Below are positions 22,345 to 33,066 of a DNA stretch of 64,000 nt, piece by piece. Made by a program: the position numbers and the translations under genes. Origin of the DNA: Hysterium pulicare CBS 123377. Its lineage: Eukaryota > Ascomycota > Dothideomycetes > Hysteriales > Hysteriaceae. The DNA lies in assembly GCA_000467715.1 (NCBI GenBank), contig AJFK01000180.1, positions 1 through 64,000 of the forward strand, written 5' to 3'. The notes beneath the pieces are model-generated. The model searched no databases. It was not told the DNA's origin and saw only the letters and a program-made list of their open reading frames with translations. Every line of letters begins with the position of its first letter. Positions within the stretch are counted from its first letter, which is position 1.

Positions 22345-24204
22345 ATGGATGAAAAGAGCCAAGAACCCGGTCAATCGCCGGATTATGTCGCCGAAGCTGA
22401 AGATGGCGTTGCTGTTGGAGAAGTTCTGAATGCTTCGGGCCATAAACAAGAATTGGACCGCCAATTCAGTCTGCTCAGTATCTGCGCTGTGGGCATTTGT
22501 ACGGGAAATGCGTGGGCCGCTTTGGGTGGGAGTATTGTAAGTTTCAGGAGAAAATTGAGGATACAGCTGGCCGATACGGTATACTGATTCGAAATTCAGG
22601 TAATCGCTCTATATAACGGAGGGCCCCCTGGAGTCATTTTCGAATTAATTGCGGTTTCTTTCTTCTACTGGTTGATTGCGGCTTGCATAGCTGAATTGGG
22701 TTCTGCTATTCCTTCGGCGTAAGAACCCTGTTGAGTGCCACTATCTTTTAATTTTACTCAGTACTAACGAATCATAGTGCGGGTGTGTATCATTGGGCTT
22801 CAGTAACGGCAGGCAGATATGGAAGGCCGACAGGATTTTTTGCTGGATGGTGAGTTGCTACTTCTCTATCCAAGGTTACCAGCAACGGTGGCTTCTGTTT
22901 GCAAAAGCCTAGGTGGATCATATTGACTGTGATTAGGTGGAACTTTTTAGGCTGGGTCTTCGGAGCCGCCTCAATGTCCTCCATCCTAGCAAATCAGCTC
23001 GTCTCTATGTATGGAATCTTTCATGCAGATTATACTTGGAAGCGATGGCACGTCTTCGTCACGTATTTGATCTGCACCTGGTTGTGCTGTGCGACTGTAA
23101 TGTTCGCCAACCGCGCTCTTCCGTCCATAAGCAACATCGGGCTTTTCCTAATTCTCGCCGGGTTCTTTATAACGACTCTGGTTTGCGCCATCATGCCCAG
23201 TACCACGGGGAGCGGACATGCTTCATCGTCTTTCGTATGGAAAGATTTCCAGAATGAAACAGGATGGTCTAGTGATGGATTTGTCTTTCTTGCGGGAATG
23301 CTGAACGGTGCATTCGCCGTTGGAGTACCGTAAGCTTAGATTTCTTTACCGCTAGCCATTGCTCATCACTAACTGGTATAGGGACTGCGTAAGTCATTTA
23401 GCGGAAGAGCTTCCTAAGCCAAGAGTCAATATTCCCAAAGCAATTGCCGCCCAGATGGCCGTCGGCCTTGTAACAGCCTTTATCTACCTTATCGCCCTTT
23501 TTTACTCCATTAATGACCTCGACGCCGTTTTCACAAATCCCTACACCTTCCCTCTAGCCGAAGTATACCGACAAGCAACCAACAGCCGTGGCGGCTCCTT
23601 AGGCCTCCTCATAGTCATATTACTCCCAACCGCATGTACAAACATCGGCGCATACATCACCTGTGGTCGTATGCTTTGGACACTAGGCCGTGACGGTGCC
23701 ACACCGTTCAGCAACTACGTCGGTCGCGTCAGCCCCACGCATAAGAATCCTTTCAACGCGACCTTGATCTGTGGAATCATCTGTACCATTCTAGGATGTA
23801 TCTACGTGGGCTCTTCCACCGCATTCAATGCCTTTGTAGGCTCCTTCGCGATTCTTACTTCCGTCTCCTATCTTGCCGCCATATTACCACACATGCTCTC
23901 GAGACGCTCTCACGTCGTTCCGGGACCGTTCTGGATGCCAAATTCAACTTTCTACATTGTTGCAGGCATTGGTTGCGCGTATATCATTGTCTTCGCTATC
24001 ATTTATTGCTTTCCGTATACCATGCCGTTTACGGCCCAGAGTATGAACTATTCATCTTTGATTACAGGAGGCTTGACTATCTTTGTCGCAATATTGTGGT
24101 TTTGGAAGAGCAGTAGAGGCTACGTGGGACCGAAAGCAATTGTCGAGGAGGAAAGGAGAATGTCAGAAGCACATACGGCAAGGATTAGCGGAGAGAAGGA
24201 TTAG
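22345..24204 (+). CDS. Choline/amine-type APC permease
   Basis: Exons 22345-22536, 22600-22718, 22778-22849, 22937-23329 and 23382-24204 give 532 residues. This is an amino-acid/choline transporter (ACT branch of the APC superfamily, as yeast Hnm1 and fungal GABA permeases) with about 12 membrane helices. Diagnostic stretches are GNAWAALGGSI, YNGGPPGVIFE, GVYHWASV and HLAEELPKPRVNIP, plus AYITCGRMLWTLGRDGATP in the second half. Both termini are hydrophilic and cytoplasmic by topology. I start at the ATG at 22345. Substrates in the family include choline, GABA, ethanolamine and polyamines; specificity cannot be read from the sequence. Its place between the amidohydrolase and the aminotransferase suggests uptake of a nitrogenous substrate of this neighbourhood. 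Confidence 0.9.
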
Positions 24205-24677
24205 CGGAGCTGCTCTGCTATTGCAAGGTTTCCATGGAGGATTCGTTCTGAAAGCCCTCTGAAACGGGACGTTTGATCGTTTTACCATACCATACGCCAA
24301 ACTCTACGTGTGCATGAACTAGGTACCATAGACAACACAGTGAGTAATACAAGCCGTGTGAAATCGGATCTTTGTCACGACTGAATGTGTTCAATCTAGG
24401 CCCTCGCATAGCCGAGTCGTTTAATTAATATACCTATTTTCGGTTATGCGGGAGATTGAACTTGCAGCTGTTACTGGGGGCCCTGGGATACACTGATCCA
24501 GTCAACCCTCGTTTTTTTGAAAAATTCATTTGAGGATTTCAGCTCGAAGATGCGCGCTGCACACTTGTATACTTAATATGAACACGAGGTCCTCCAGGCT
24601 AGATTTTCTCAACCTACATCCCCATCTTAACGTCTAAAACATCACGCAGGGGATACACAAGCCTACTATCGGCCAAG
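24205..24677. other. Intergenic, permease to Ecm33-like gene
   Basis: No supported gene. It contains the 3' flank of the permease and the promoter of the wall-protein gene. Confidence 0.4.
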
Positions 24678-26200
24678 ATGGCTCGGGCGACGTACGCTAC
24701 CGCATTGTTTGCATTTTTAGGTGTGGCTTCTGCAGGCATTTCTGGGCGACAGGAATCTCGAGCTTGCAATGGAACAACGACCATAGCGAATACAGACGAT
24801 GCCTATTCCCTCGGTAGCTGCACCACGTTCACGGGCAACGTCGCCATTGCAACTGATGCATTTGAGCACGTTGATCTCGGAGCCTTGAAACGAATCACGG
24901 GCAACTTTAGCGCGACTAATGCCTCTTTGCTTATATCAGTGAGCGGGATCGATCTGGAAACTATTGATGGCACATTCGTTCTGGACACTGCTTATAACCT
25001 ATCGAATCTTAACTTCCCATCCCTGAGTACCGTAGGGAATATTATGTGGAACGCTCTGCCTAACCTGCAAGAGTTGTTATTCGGAACCGGCATCAACCAA
25101 ATCTCCAGTGTCACTCTCACGAATAACGACTTCAAAAACCTCGAGGGCTTCAATGTGAAAGTAGCTGACACTGTCTTTATTGGGAATAACAGTAATTACA
25201 TTTGCTACGTCTGATGGAAGGTTTCGTTGAAAGGCTAATTCTCGTTCTAGAACATATAAGCAACATCTCAATCCCGTTCCAAAATATTGGTTCATCGTTG
25301 ATCATAGAGAAAAATAATCCTGGCGTAAACATTTCTTTCCCTAGTCTTCAATGGGCAAGCATCATCGCGATCAGTAATGTCTCATCACTAGATATGCCCT
25401 CTCTCAATTACGTGAATCAGAGTCTAAGACTCGAAGGGTCCGATGTTGAAAGTTTCACCGCCAATGCCCTCAATATTATAAAGGGCGATCTTACAGTTGT
25501 TAGCAATCGTAATCTCACGACGATCACCATGCCCAACCTTCTTTCGGTTGGAAGCCTTGCAATTCAAAATAATACCCTCATCAAATCAATCGATGGATTC
25601 GGACAGCTTGGTACGGTAAACGACACCATCGATCTTACAGGCAACTTTGACAGGTAATGAAATTGTATCATTGCGTAATAGATAAAGCTAATGAGGATGG
25701 CCAGTGTCTCGTTGCCTGACCTAAATGGTGCAGGTTCAGTTTCCATCAACAGCACAAATACAGCCATGAACTGCTCGATGTTCGATGACTATCTCAATGA
25801 TGGGACTATCAATTTTTACACATGCAATGGGAAAGCACACAAAGCGAATACTAGTTCCTCTACCGCGTCTTCAAGCACAACATCTTCCGCACAACAGCTC
25901 TCAGTACATGGAACTGGACGTAACGGCCTCTCCACAGGCGCTATGGCAGGGTTAGGTATTGGTGCAGCTTTCGGGTTCTTTGCCCTGCTCGCTGTAGGCG
26001 GCTTTGCTGTCATTCGGAGACAAAGGCAGACCCGGCCCCCTACTTCAACTCCACAGGGGATTGATGAGTTTGGCAAACCTGAGCTTGAGGGGGAGGATCG
26101 TTGGAAGGAAATGGAAGCCGAACAAGGCCAAGGAGAGCTGGCTACTGGAAAAGAAGCCTTTGAGCTGCCTGCTCCGCATAATATCAGTGAGCTCGGCTGA
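24678..26200 (+). CDS. Ecm33-like cell-surface protein, transmembrane form
   Basis: Exons 24678-25191, 25251-25653 and 25705-26200 give 470 residues. A signal peptide (about residues 1-19, ending ASAG) is followed by a receptor-L/leucine-rich-type repeat domain like that of the yeast wall proteins Ecm33, Pst1 and Sps2. It has repeating blocks such as LKRITGNFSA, LSTVGNIMW and LLSVGSLAIQNN, and many N-glycosylation sites. A Ser/Thr-rich stem follows. Classical Ecm33 is GPI-anchored; here a Gly/Ala/Phe-rich membrane helix (about 385-405, ending IRRQRQ) and a cytoplasmic tail of some 60 acidic residues replace the GPI signal. This suggests a surface sensor or adhesion protein rather than a wall-linked one (inference). 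Confidence 0.85.
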
Positions 26201-26706
26201 GGGACTGTGGCGGATTCAACCGATAGAAACCAACCGATAGAATTAGAGGATATAAATAATCTTGAGGTTCGAGATAGACCTCAGACCATTCCTAATTTGG
26301 CCAATTGTAATGCAGTCATGTTGACAAATCGTGGCATAAATGTCTGATTGCACCAGAAATTTGGTATCGTGGTTTCAGCGAATAAGGTCTTCAGTAACTT
26401 TCTGTGTACTGTTACTCCGTAGAAGTCTGCATATCTGAGAGAACACACAACAAGAATAGTTACGGAGGGATGACTAGCGCGATTCGGCATACCGATTCCA
26501 ATCCGAACACCGATGTCGATTGATGTCATACATGCTTCTCCACTTTCAATCCAGCCGAGGAACGGGAAGTCATCCTTAGACGCAGTTGAAATTGTTATAG
26601 TGGTAAATACTACCAGGAAAATTTCCCCATCGTGAAAGGATTCGAACACCGGCTCCTCTGGATTAGATCAAGTTGAGACTTTACTTCAACCAACGCATCA
26701 TTCGCT
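26201..26706. other. Intergenic, upstream of class III aminotransferase
   Basis: No supported gene. A short tRNA-like TTCGAA box near 26640 does not fold into a tRNA (see rejected items). Confidence 0.4.
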
Positions 26707-28221
26707 ATGGGCTCGATACAACCCAATACCGAAAATAACACGATAAAAGAGAATATCAATGAGCTCGTCGCTGCCGCGCGCCAAAAGTACATTGATAGGA
26801 ATCCGGAATCTCAACGACTACACGAAGAAGCTATCTTGAGTCTACCGGGCGGTAACACGAGATCAGTTCTTCACAGTGATCCTTTCCCCATATGTATCAA
26901 AAAAGGATATGGAAATCGCTTAATTGATGTGAATGGACATGAGTATGTTTTCCACCATCTCTATTTGTCCCTTTCAGATCCAGAGAATGAAAGCAGTTGA
27001 AAGCTAATACGGATCAGATACCTTGATCTTGTTGGCGACATGACCGCCGGTCTCTACGGCCACTCACATCCTCTCATTCAAAAGACGCTTATATCCACCA
27101 TCCAAACCACAGGACTCAATCTCGGTGCCAACACAACCTCGGAATCCCAATTTGCTTCTATCCTGCGCAAGAGAGTCCCCTCAATCCAAAGAATCCGCTT
27201 CTGTAATTCCGGCACCGAAGCTAATCTGTACGCCTTAAGCAACGCAAAGCACGTGACGGGGCTTTCAAAAGTCATTGTATTCAAAGGGGCGTATCATGGT
27301 GGCCTTTTGACGTTCGCACATGGAGTTGCGGCAAATAACGTTGATAAGGGGGAATGGATTCTAGGCAGGTATAATGACGCTGAGGATACCAGACAGCTCT
27401 TAGCAGAAAACAAAGGGAAGGTGGCAGCTGTATTAGTCGAGGGAATGTTAGGAGCCGGCGGTGCAATTCCGGGGACAGCGGAGTTCTTACTTGGCATTCA
27501 AGAGGCCGCAAAGGAGGTGAGTCAAGAATAACCAAATTCCACATACTAAACGAATAGGAAGCTTGAAACTGATTGATACAAGAATGACATCCTCTTCATC
27601 CTAGACGAAGTCATGACGTTCCGTCTTGCTCCTGGAGGTCTGCAATCGAAGGTTCTACACCCGCAGTATAGGACGCCGCTTACCCCAGATCTGACTACAC
27701 TGGGCAAGACCATAGCCGGGGGAGTGGGTATTGGCGCGTTCGGCGGCCGTGCGGATCTGATGTCCATATACGATCCCCGAACATCCTCCATCCAGCATTC
27801 GGGCACGTTCAATAACAACTCTCTTGCCATGGCGGTAGGCTGTATTGCACTGCCAGAGATCTATACCTCAGAAGCTTGCACATATCTCAATACGCTCGGA
27901 GATGAGTTTAGAAAGGAAGTGAATGAGATTGCGAAGGGAACGAAGATGACGGCGAGCGGCGTGGGTGCCATTTCTACTCTTCATTTTCTGAGTAAAGACG
28001 TGGAAGAGATTACGAACATCAAGGACACTGCAGTCGAGCCTGATAGTACGGAAGTAGCTCTGAAGGATCTATTCTGCTATTATGCGCTCGAAAGGGGTTT
28101 TTGGGTTCATAAACGGGGGATGCTTAGTTTCATCTTAGGAACGACGGAAGGTGAGATTGGAGGGTTTGTGGAGTTGATTAGGAGCTTTCTGGAGGAGTAC
28201 CGAGAGCTTTCAAGGTTTTGA
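26707..28221 (+). CDS. Class III aminotransferase, GSA-aminomutase-like
   Basis: Exons 26707-26942, 27018-27516 and 27583-28221 give 457 residues. It is a PLP enzyme of fold type I, class III, closest in pattern to glutamate-1-semialdehyde 2,1-aminomutases, which fungi do not need for haem synthesis. Seen: the substrate-side loop LPGGNTRSVLH, the PLP-phosphate motif NSGTEANLYAL, AYHGG, the cofactor Asp in LDEVMTFR and the Schiff-base Lys in TTLGKTIAGG. Fungal members of this branch often sit in catabolic or secondary-metabolite clusters and probably transaminate amino or keto acids. The neighbouring permease, amidohydrolase and hydantoinase make a role in nitrogen recovery plausible, but the substrate is unknown. 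Confidence 0.9.
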
Positions 28222-29420
28222 GTGGAAGTGAAGTGGAAACTTGGGTTCCGATTCGGGGCTTGCCATGGGTGTGCGGAGTGCAGTTGGTGAGATATTACAA
28301 GTTGGGTATAGGTAGTTCGGACTCTACATTAGGCCATTAGATGCCTTTGCTTATATTGACCTTATATAGAGTATCTGTAAGCAAGATACTCCGGTTTGAG
28401 GGTCAAGGTAAAAGATATTGTTTAAAGTCCTTGTAATGCCTTTGATTGGCTGGATATAACCATATTCCGGCAATCGATGGGTAATTCACCACACATTGCG
28501 TTCCTAATCCATACCAAAAGCTTTTCTCAGCAATTCCGAAATACATTCTGTCATCCACACATACAGATTTCAAAGTCGGGAGGCTAAGACTTGTCCCGCC
28601 TTGCATGCACGAACGGGGTCCAGCGGCCGATAACGTTACCGCTCAACGTCAGCAATCAAAGCCATCTCACTCACCGAACCGACAGGATCCCACCAACAAT
28701 TCTTTCAGCCGGTTCTCGGAAATTGTGTGTACGGATCAGAGCACAAAGATGGTTCTTTGTGTTCTACTGAGAGCAGTTCACCAATTTCCGAGAAGAGGCG
28801 TCGGAACTGATTCTGATGCTGCGCAATGCGATCATAGACAGATGTTGCTCAGCAAACTGTTGGATTCTCAACTCGACGCATTCACTGACAAGACAGGCTA
28901 ATCGGTCTTGCAGATAAGCCCTCCGACTGGAGCGTATACCATAGTAGGCAAACTCAGGTAAGCTCCCCAAGGAGTAGCACCGTACTCTACCCTTTTATCA
29001 AGGGCATGGCTCCGATTCGCAAATGCGCCCGATCGGCCGCCGTGTTGGAGTTTCCGACCGACGGTCTTTCCCAACGTGAAACACCCGAGGAGAGCTATGC
29101 ACGACATTCAACTGACGCAGCCCCACCCACAAAGATCGTTGAGCATCTTTCCCATGTAGTTGAGAAGGGATGCGAGAGATAGCAAGAGGGTTGATAAAAT
29201 GCTGTGCAGGTATAAGATACTGGGGAGCGGTCAACCGCGGGCAGGCCCTGAGTTTCCGGTTCAGCTGATCTCGGCCGACAGCCCTGCGTATTTGTGGCAC
29301 TCCGGATCGGGAGATAAAGCAGCTCAACAGTTCCGATTCTTTGAAAGTTTAACATCATTGATTGTGCGACGAATCGAAAAGTTCGGGGCACAATCGTATA
29401 TTTGTTTCATCTGAAAAATC
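28222..29420. other. 1.2-kb intergenic region with nested palindrome
   Basis: No supported gene; overlapping frames on both strands lack domains. It holds the nested inverted repeat annotated at 28713-28794 and is probably the promoter of the AflR-like regulator. Confidence 0.45.
28713..28794. repeat. Nested inverted repeat (two-tier hairpin)
   Basis: A perfect 13-bp outer pair, TTCTCGGAAATTG at 28713-28725 and its reverse complement at 28782-28794, encloses an inner 12-bp stem. The inner arms are 28738-28749 and 28754-28765, with one G-T pair and a 4-base loop. The inner arms alone contain CACAAAGA and TCTTTGTG. Together they could form an 82-base cruciform or RNA hairpin. It may be a regulatory site of the downstream regulator gene, a hairpin RNA or a tiny mobile-element remnant. 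Confidence 0.6.
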
Positions 29421-30851
29421 ATGTCCTCATTAGCCCCTTCGGCGTCCGAATGGACGACAACACTTCCCCAAGCTGCTCCATTGCGAAGGAACCCACCCAA
29501 AGAACTATCCCAGCGCATACCTAAACTGCGAGCTTCTTGTGATGCTTGCGCAGCTTCGAAAGTAAGGTGCAGCAAAGACCATCCTATTTGCGCCCGTTGC
29601 ACTTCCAATGGCATCACCTGCATCTACGGCCCTTCCAGGAAGCATGGAAAGCCAGGCCGCGTCCGCAAGAAAAATCCAGATGGAACGACGCCAGCTAAGC
29701 CTGCGACGAAACGAGGACCATCGCAGAAATCTCGTCCTCAGTTCTCCGACCTCAAATTGAGGGCTGAACCATTGCTCCCAGATGTGGAAGAGGAGGTGTA
29801 TGGATCCTTCTCCAGCGACTATTTCAGGAGGCAGTCATTCTCCTTTTTGGATGACACATCCGTCTTGACTGGCCTTCCCAATCATGCGACTCCTGAATGC
29901 ATTCCGACCATCGAGACGGAGGGAATCTCCTTCAAGAACCCATTCGCCAAGCATGAAGATATTCAGATGCAGTCGCCCATGGATGCTTCTCTCGCAGACG
30001 ACTTCGAAGCCGATTTCCAGGCCTTGAGAGAATTCATTGGGGGCGATGCAGTCCAACCGATGGATATCTCACTGAGCGATACTGCGTTCCTTCACGAAAT
30101 GCCGGAAACACCTGGATCCCCTATTGGCGCATATTTCGATATGCGACCAGAAGATATCCCGCCCACCGAGCACAATTGTTACAATCTGGCCTACACGACC
30201 CTCGAAAGTCTTCATTTCCGCTGTCCCAATGTCAATTCCAACGCAAGCAGTAGCTCTTCATCTGCCTCGTCTCCAACGTCATCGCCGTATACGCCGCTCT
30301 TGAACTCACCGCCTACGTCCGCCCCAAGCGACCTAGCCAGGGGTCAAACTCTGGACAGCGTCCTGGCAAACACGAAAACCGCGGTCCAGAACGTACTCCA
30401 GCTCCTCTCTTGTCCATGTGCCGCGGACCCGCATCTAGCCATGCTCTACGCGTCCATCACGTCCAAGATCTTGACCTGGTATCAAATCGCCGCTGGAGTG
30501 AAGACATCTTCCACGCCCATGATGACGCCCGCCCTGATCCCATCAACTCCATCCTCAACGTCTTCCGGATTTTCAGCGCCCTACCCAACTGCCTCGACAA
30601 TCAAGCTGCTCCCTTTGACCATCGGTGCGTTTAGCCTTGACGAGGAAGATCAGGAGGTATTGCGCCGACAGGTTTTGCTTCGCGAATTGAGGAAGGCAGG
30701 GCAATTGGTCGAGGCGTTGGCGAATTGGGGACGCGCTGGCGAGGAAGACGAGGGCGCGGAGTTCCTTTACGACATGTTGGGTGCTTGGCTGAAGAGTGAG
30801 CTGTTTAGGACGATGCGAGAGGTCAAGCAGAGTGCAGGTGGTGAGAATTAG
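29421..30851 (+). CDS. AflR-like Zn2Cys6 transcription regulator
   Basis: A single exon of 476 residues. A Zn2Cys6 DNA-binding motif spans Cys40, Cys43, Cys50, Cys57, Cys60 and Cys67 (C-X2-C-X6-C-X6-C-X2-C-X6-C), with the ASKVRC and ICARC spacing of the AflR subgroup. It is followed by basic linkers (SRKHGKPGRVRKKN). The middle is disordered with Ser runs. The C-terminal third carries features of the AflR family domain: a Cys pair in LLSCPCAADPHLAMLYASI, and RRQVLLRELRKAGQLVEAL. AflR-type proteins activate secondary-metabolite clusters from palindromic TCG-rich sites. No polyketide or peptide synthase lies in this window, so its targets may be elsewhere or may be the catabolic genes to its left (inference). 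Confidence 0.9.
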   Translation: MSSLAPSASEWTTTLPQAAPLRRNPPKELSQRIPKLRASCDACAASKVRCSKDHPICARCTSNGITCIYGPSRKHGKPGRVRKKNPDGTTPAKPATKRGPSQKSRPQFSDLKLRAEPLLPDVEEEVYGSFSSDYFRRQSFSFLDDTSVLTGLPNHATPECIPTIETEGISFKNPFAKHEDIQMQSPMDASLADDFEADFQALREFIGGDAVQPMDISLSDTAFLHEMPETPGSPIGAYFDMRPEDIPPTEHNCYNLAYTTLESLHFRCPNVNSNASSSSSSASSPTSSPYTPLLNSPPTSAPSDLARGQTLDSVLANTKTAVQNVLQLLSCPCAADPHLAMLYASITSKILTWYQIAAGVKTSSTPMMTPALIPSTPSSTSSGFSAPYPTASTIKLLPLTIGAFSLDEEDQEVLRRQVLLRELRKAGQLVEALANWGRAGEEDEGAEFLYDMLGAWLKSELFRTMREVKQSAGGEN

Positions 30852-33066
30852 AGTACGCGCTGCGATGGATCAGTCTTGTTTAGTAGATGCGGTGGGTTGG
30901 GATTGAATAGAAGAATATCCATGGCTTGATTTTAAATGGTACATGTCAGATGGATGCTACAATTGTTGGCACGGAACAAGAATTAAGAGCCTCGGCTCGT
31001 GGACGAGGGGTCGAACAAATGTGTACGCTCCTCATCCTCATCTCCATAGCATCATAGAATGCCAATGACAATTGCAAGAACATCGTATTTCTGTTGTAAC
31101 CAATCCACCTTCAACGCCGACTTCATAGTCCAACAGCTTATACAACTTCAAATGAACAGCAGCGATGGCCGAAGAGGGACTATCGCTACCATACTTACAC
31201 ACCTTCACTCCTGACATTCCTTCCCTGCAATTGAATCATGAACGTATTGCAGGTGAAGTCCAATTATAAATTCATAGTAAATGTAGATGACTATAAGTCC
31301 AGTCAATGGATGATGGAAGACAGAAAAAATAGCAATAGGCATTGCTAAGATCAATAGTCATACGTATTCTCTAGTCATATGCTAGCACAAACATCATCCA
31401 AAGACAGCGCTATAGAGCAATAGAACTTGGAATGTTACTGTTGTAGCCTCAAGTAGTTCTCACTATGATGTGTCTGCTCAATGAGAAAACGTCACGTGAA
31501 TTGGTATTACTCTCTTCCTCTGTCTTCCAAAGCTCATGCCCAGCAACAAGTTTTCCCGCCGTTCCCGACTCGCTGATTTCGACCGAAGTTTGTATACATG
31601 ATATATGAATGCTGGCTTTTGAGAGCGTGATTCTTTGGGTGCCTTAGGATAAAATAGATAGACTTAATGAGGCTTATGTTGGGGGCGGGATCAAGGACGG
31701 AGCCCGAGAAGACGCAGGCTTGGAGACGTTGCCAACGTATTGAATGCACAGGTCATTCGAGAACACGACAAAGCAACGTAGGGAAAATAGAAAAGACAAA
31801 GATACAACTTGAATCATGAAGCCTTATACTTATTGCCTACTAAATCTTGAAAATCGATTGAGAAACTAAAGAAGCCCATTTCTCAGATGTAGAGATAGAA
31901 GCGCGCTCCTCGCCCTCTCGTTTTCTCATCGCATCGCTTTTATCCACAGAACGATTGACGAAAGCGACTTCCATTCTCCGCATCTCACAGCTGCCATCAC
32001 CCATCCATCTACATCGCTCCTTATTACCCCATCAAGCTAGTAACGAAGATTGATCGCGATACCAGAATTTCACGCGCTAGCATCAACTTGTATAGTATGC
32101 AAAGGCGATTTAATTTGTGTCTCTAAAGGTTTTCTCATACTGCGGACGACTTGCGGAGAGGCGACGTGCGCGTCGCAAAATCTTCATGAGTGTGAGGTTT
32201 GGAAAACGTTCCAGTAAGTATGAAAAATCATGTTGTAGGAAGCATGGTAGTTGTTGTGAACACGGAGGCTCCCTCGATAATTGTTGCAGAGTTGGCGGTA
32301 AGAATGTTGGCTACGAGAGCTGAGTACCCCACGTATTGTATTTCTCGCGGTACCTACTCCTTTGTACAATCATGTTGTAAGACGAAGGAATGAACGTGTT
32401 CAATGCCTCAACACTATTTTGCAGAGTCCCCGCAACTTGTTTGAAAGACAAAACGGCGAGGATGCTATTGTTGTGAAGAAGCGAGATGGATAAATTGTCG
32501 TTGTCTATGCAGCATATGTATTCCGCGAATAGTAGAGGTACGACTGTCGACTCGACAACTATTTCTTCGTGATATGCGTTTGCTAATTGGAAGATATCTT
32601 CCTTCAAGCATATTTCAAGTATTCCAGCCACGGTTAATTATACACAACAGTGGAACGAATCGACTCGACATGCTCATTGGGACAATGTAATTTCGTTCCT
32701 GGAAGATATTAGCAAGCTTCAGGTACAATGCGATTACCATATGCGCGCTTACTATACCTCCACCGGTGCAGGGCCTACACTAGTAGAATCCATGTGGACC
32801 ATGATAGCATAACTAAGCAGTCGTAAAATGCTAGAAGCGGCTAACAGCGGCGGCTTCGAGGGGTATGTGGCGGGACGATTATGGCTTCCGCAGATAGCTG
32901 ATGCCTTTGTAGTGTTCTAAGCGGATGACGCTCCGAACTATCGACCTTGGATGGATGGCATCGTAAGAGCAGATATAAATGGCGGCCTAGAGCTGATACT
33001 TCCATAGTGAGGAGATGGAGATAGGTCTAAAAGTAGCGACTTTATCCAACGAAGTGAATGGCTCAA
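30852..33066. other. 2.2-kb region without recognised genes
   Basis: Short open frames only, none with a domain or plausible splice partner. A pyrimidine-rich promoter-like stretch lies at about 31900-32040. I see no RNA gene or repeat array. Confidence 0.45.

Noticed and set aside
26620-26690. tRNA-like segment with TTCGAA box
   Set aside because: The stem sequences on either side of the box do not pair, and no A-box or acceptor stem is present on either strand.
32200-32370. Repeated ATCATGTTGTA as possible repeat array
   Set aside because: Only two short copies about 140 bases apart; too little to call.
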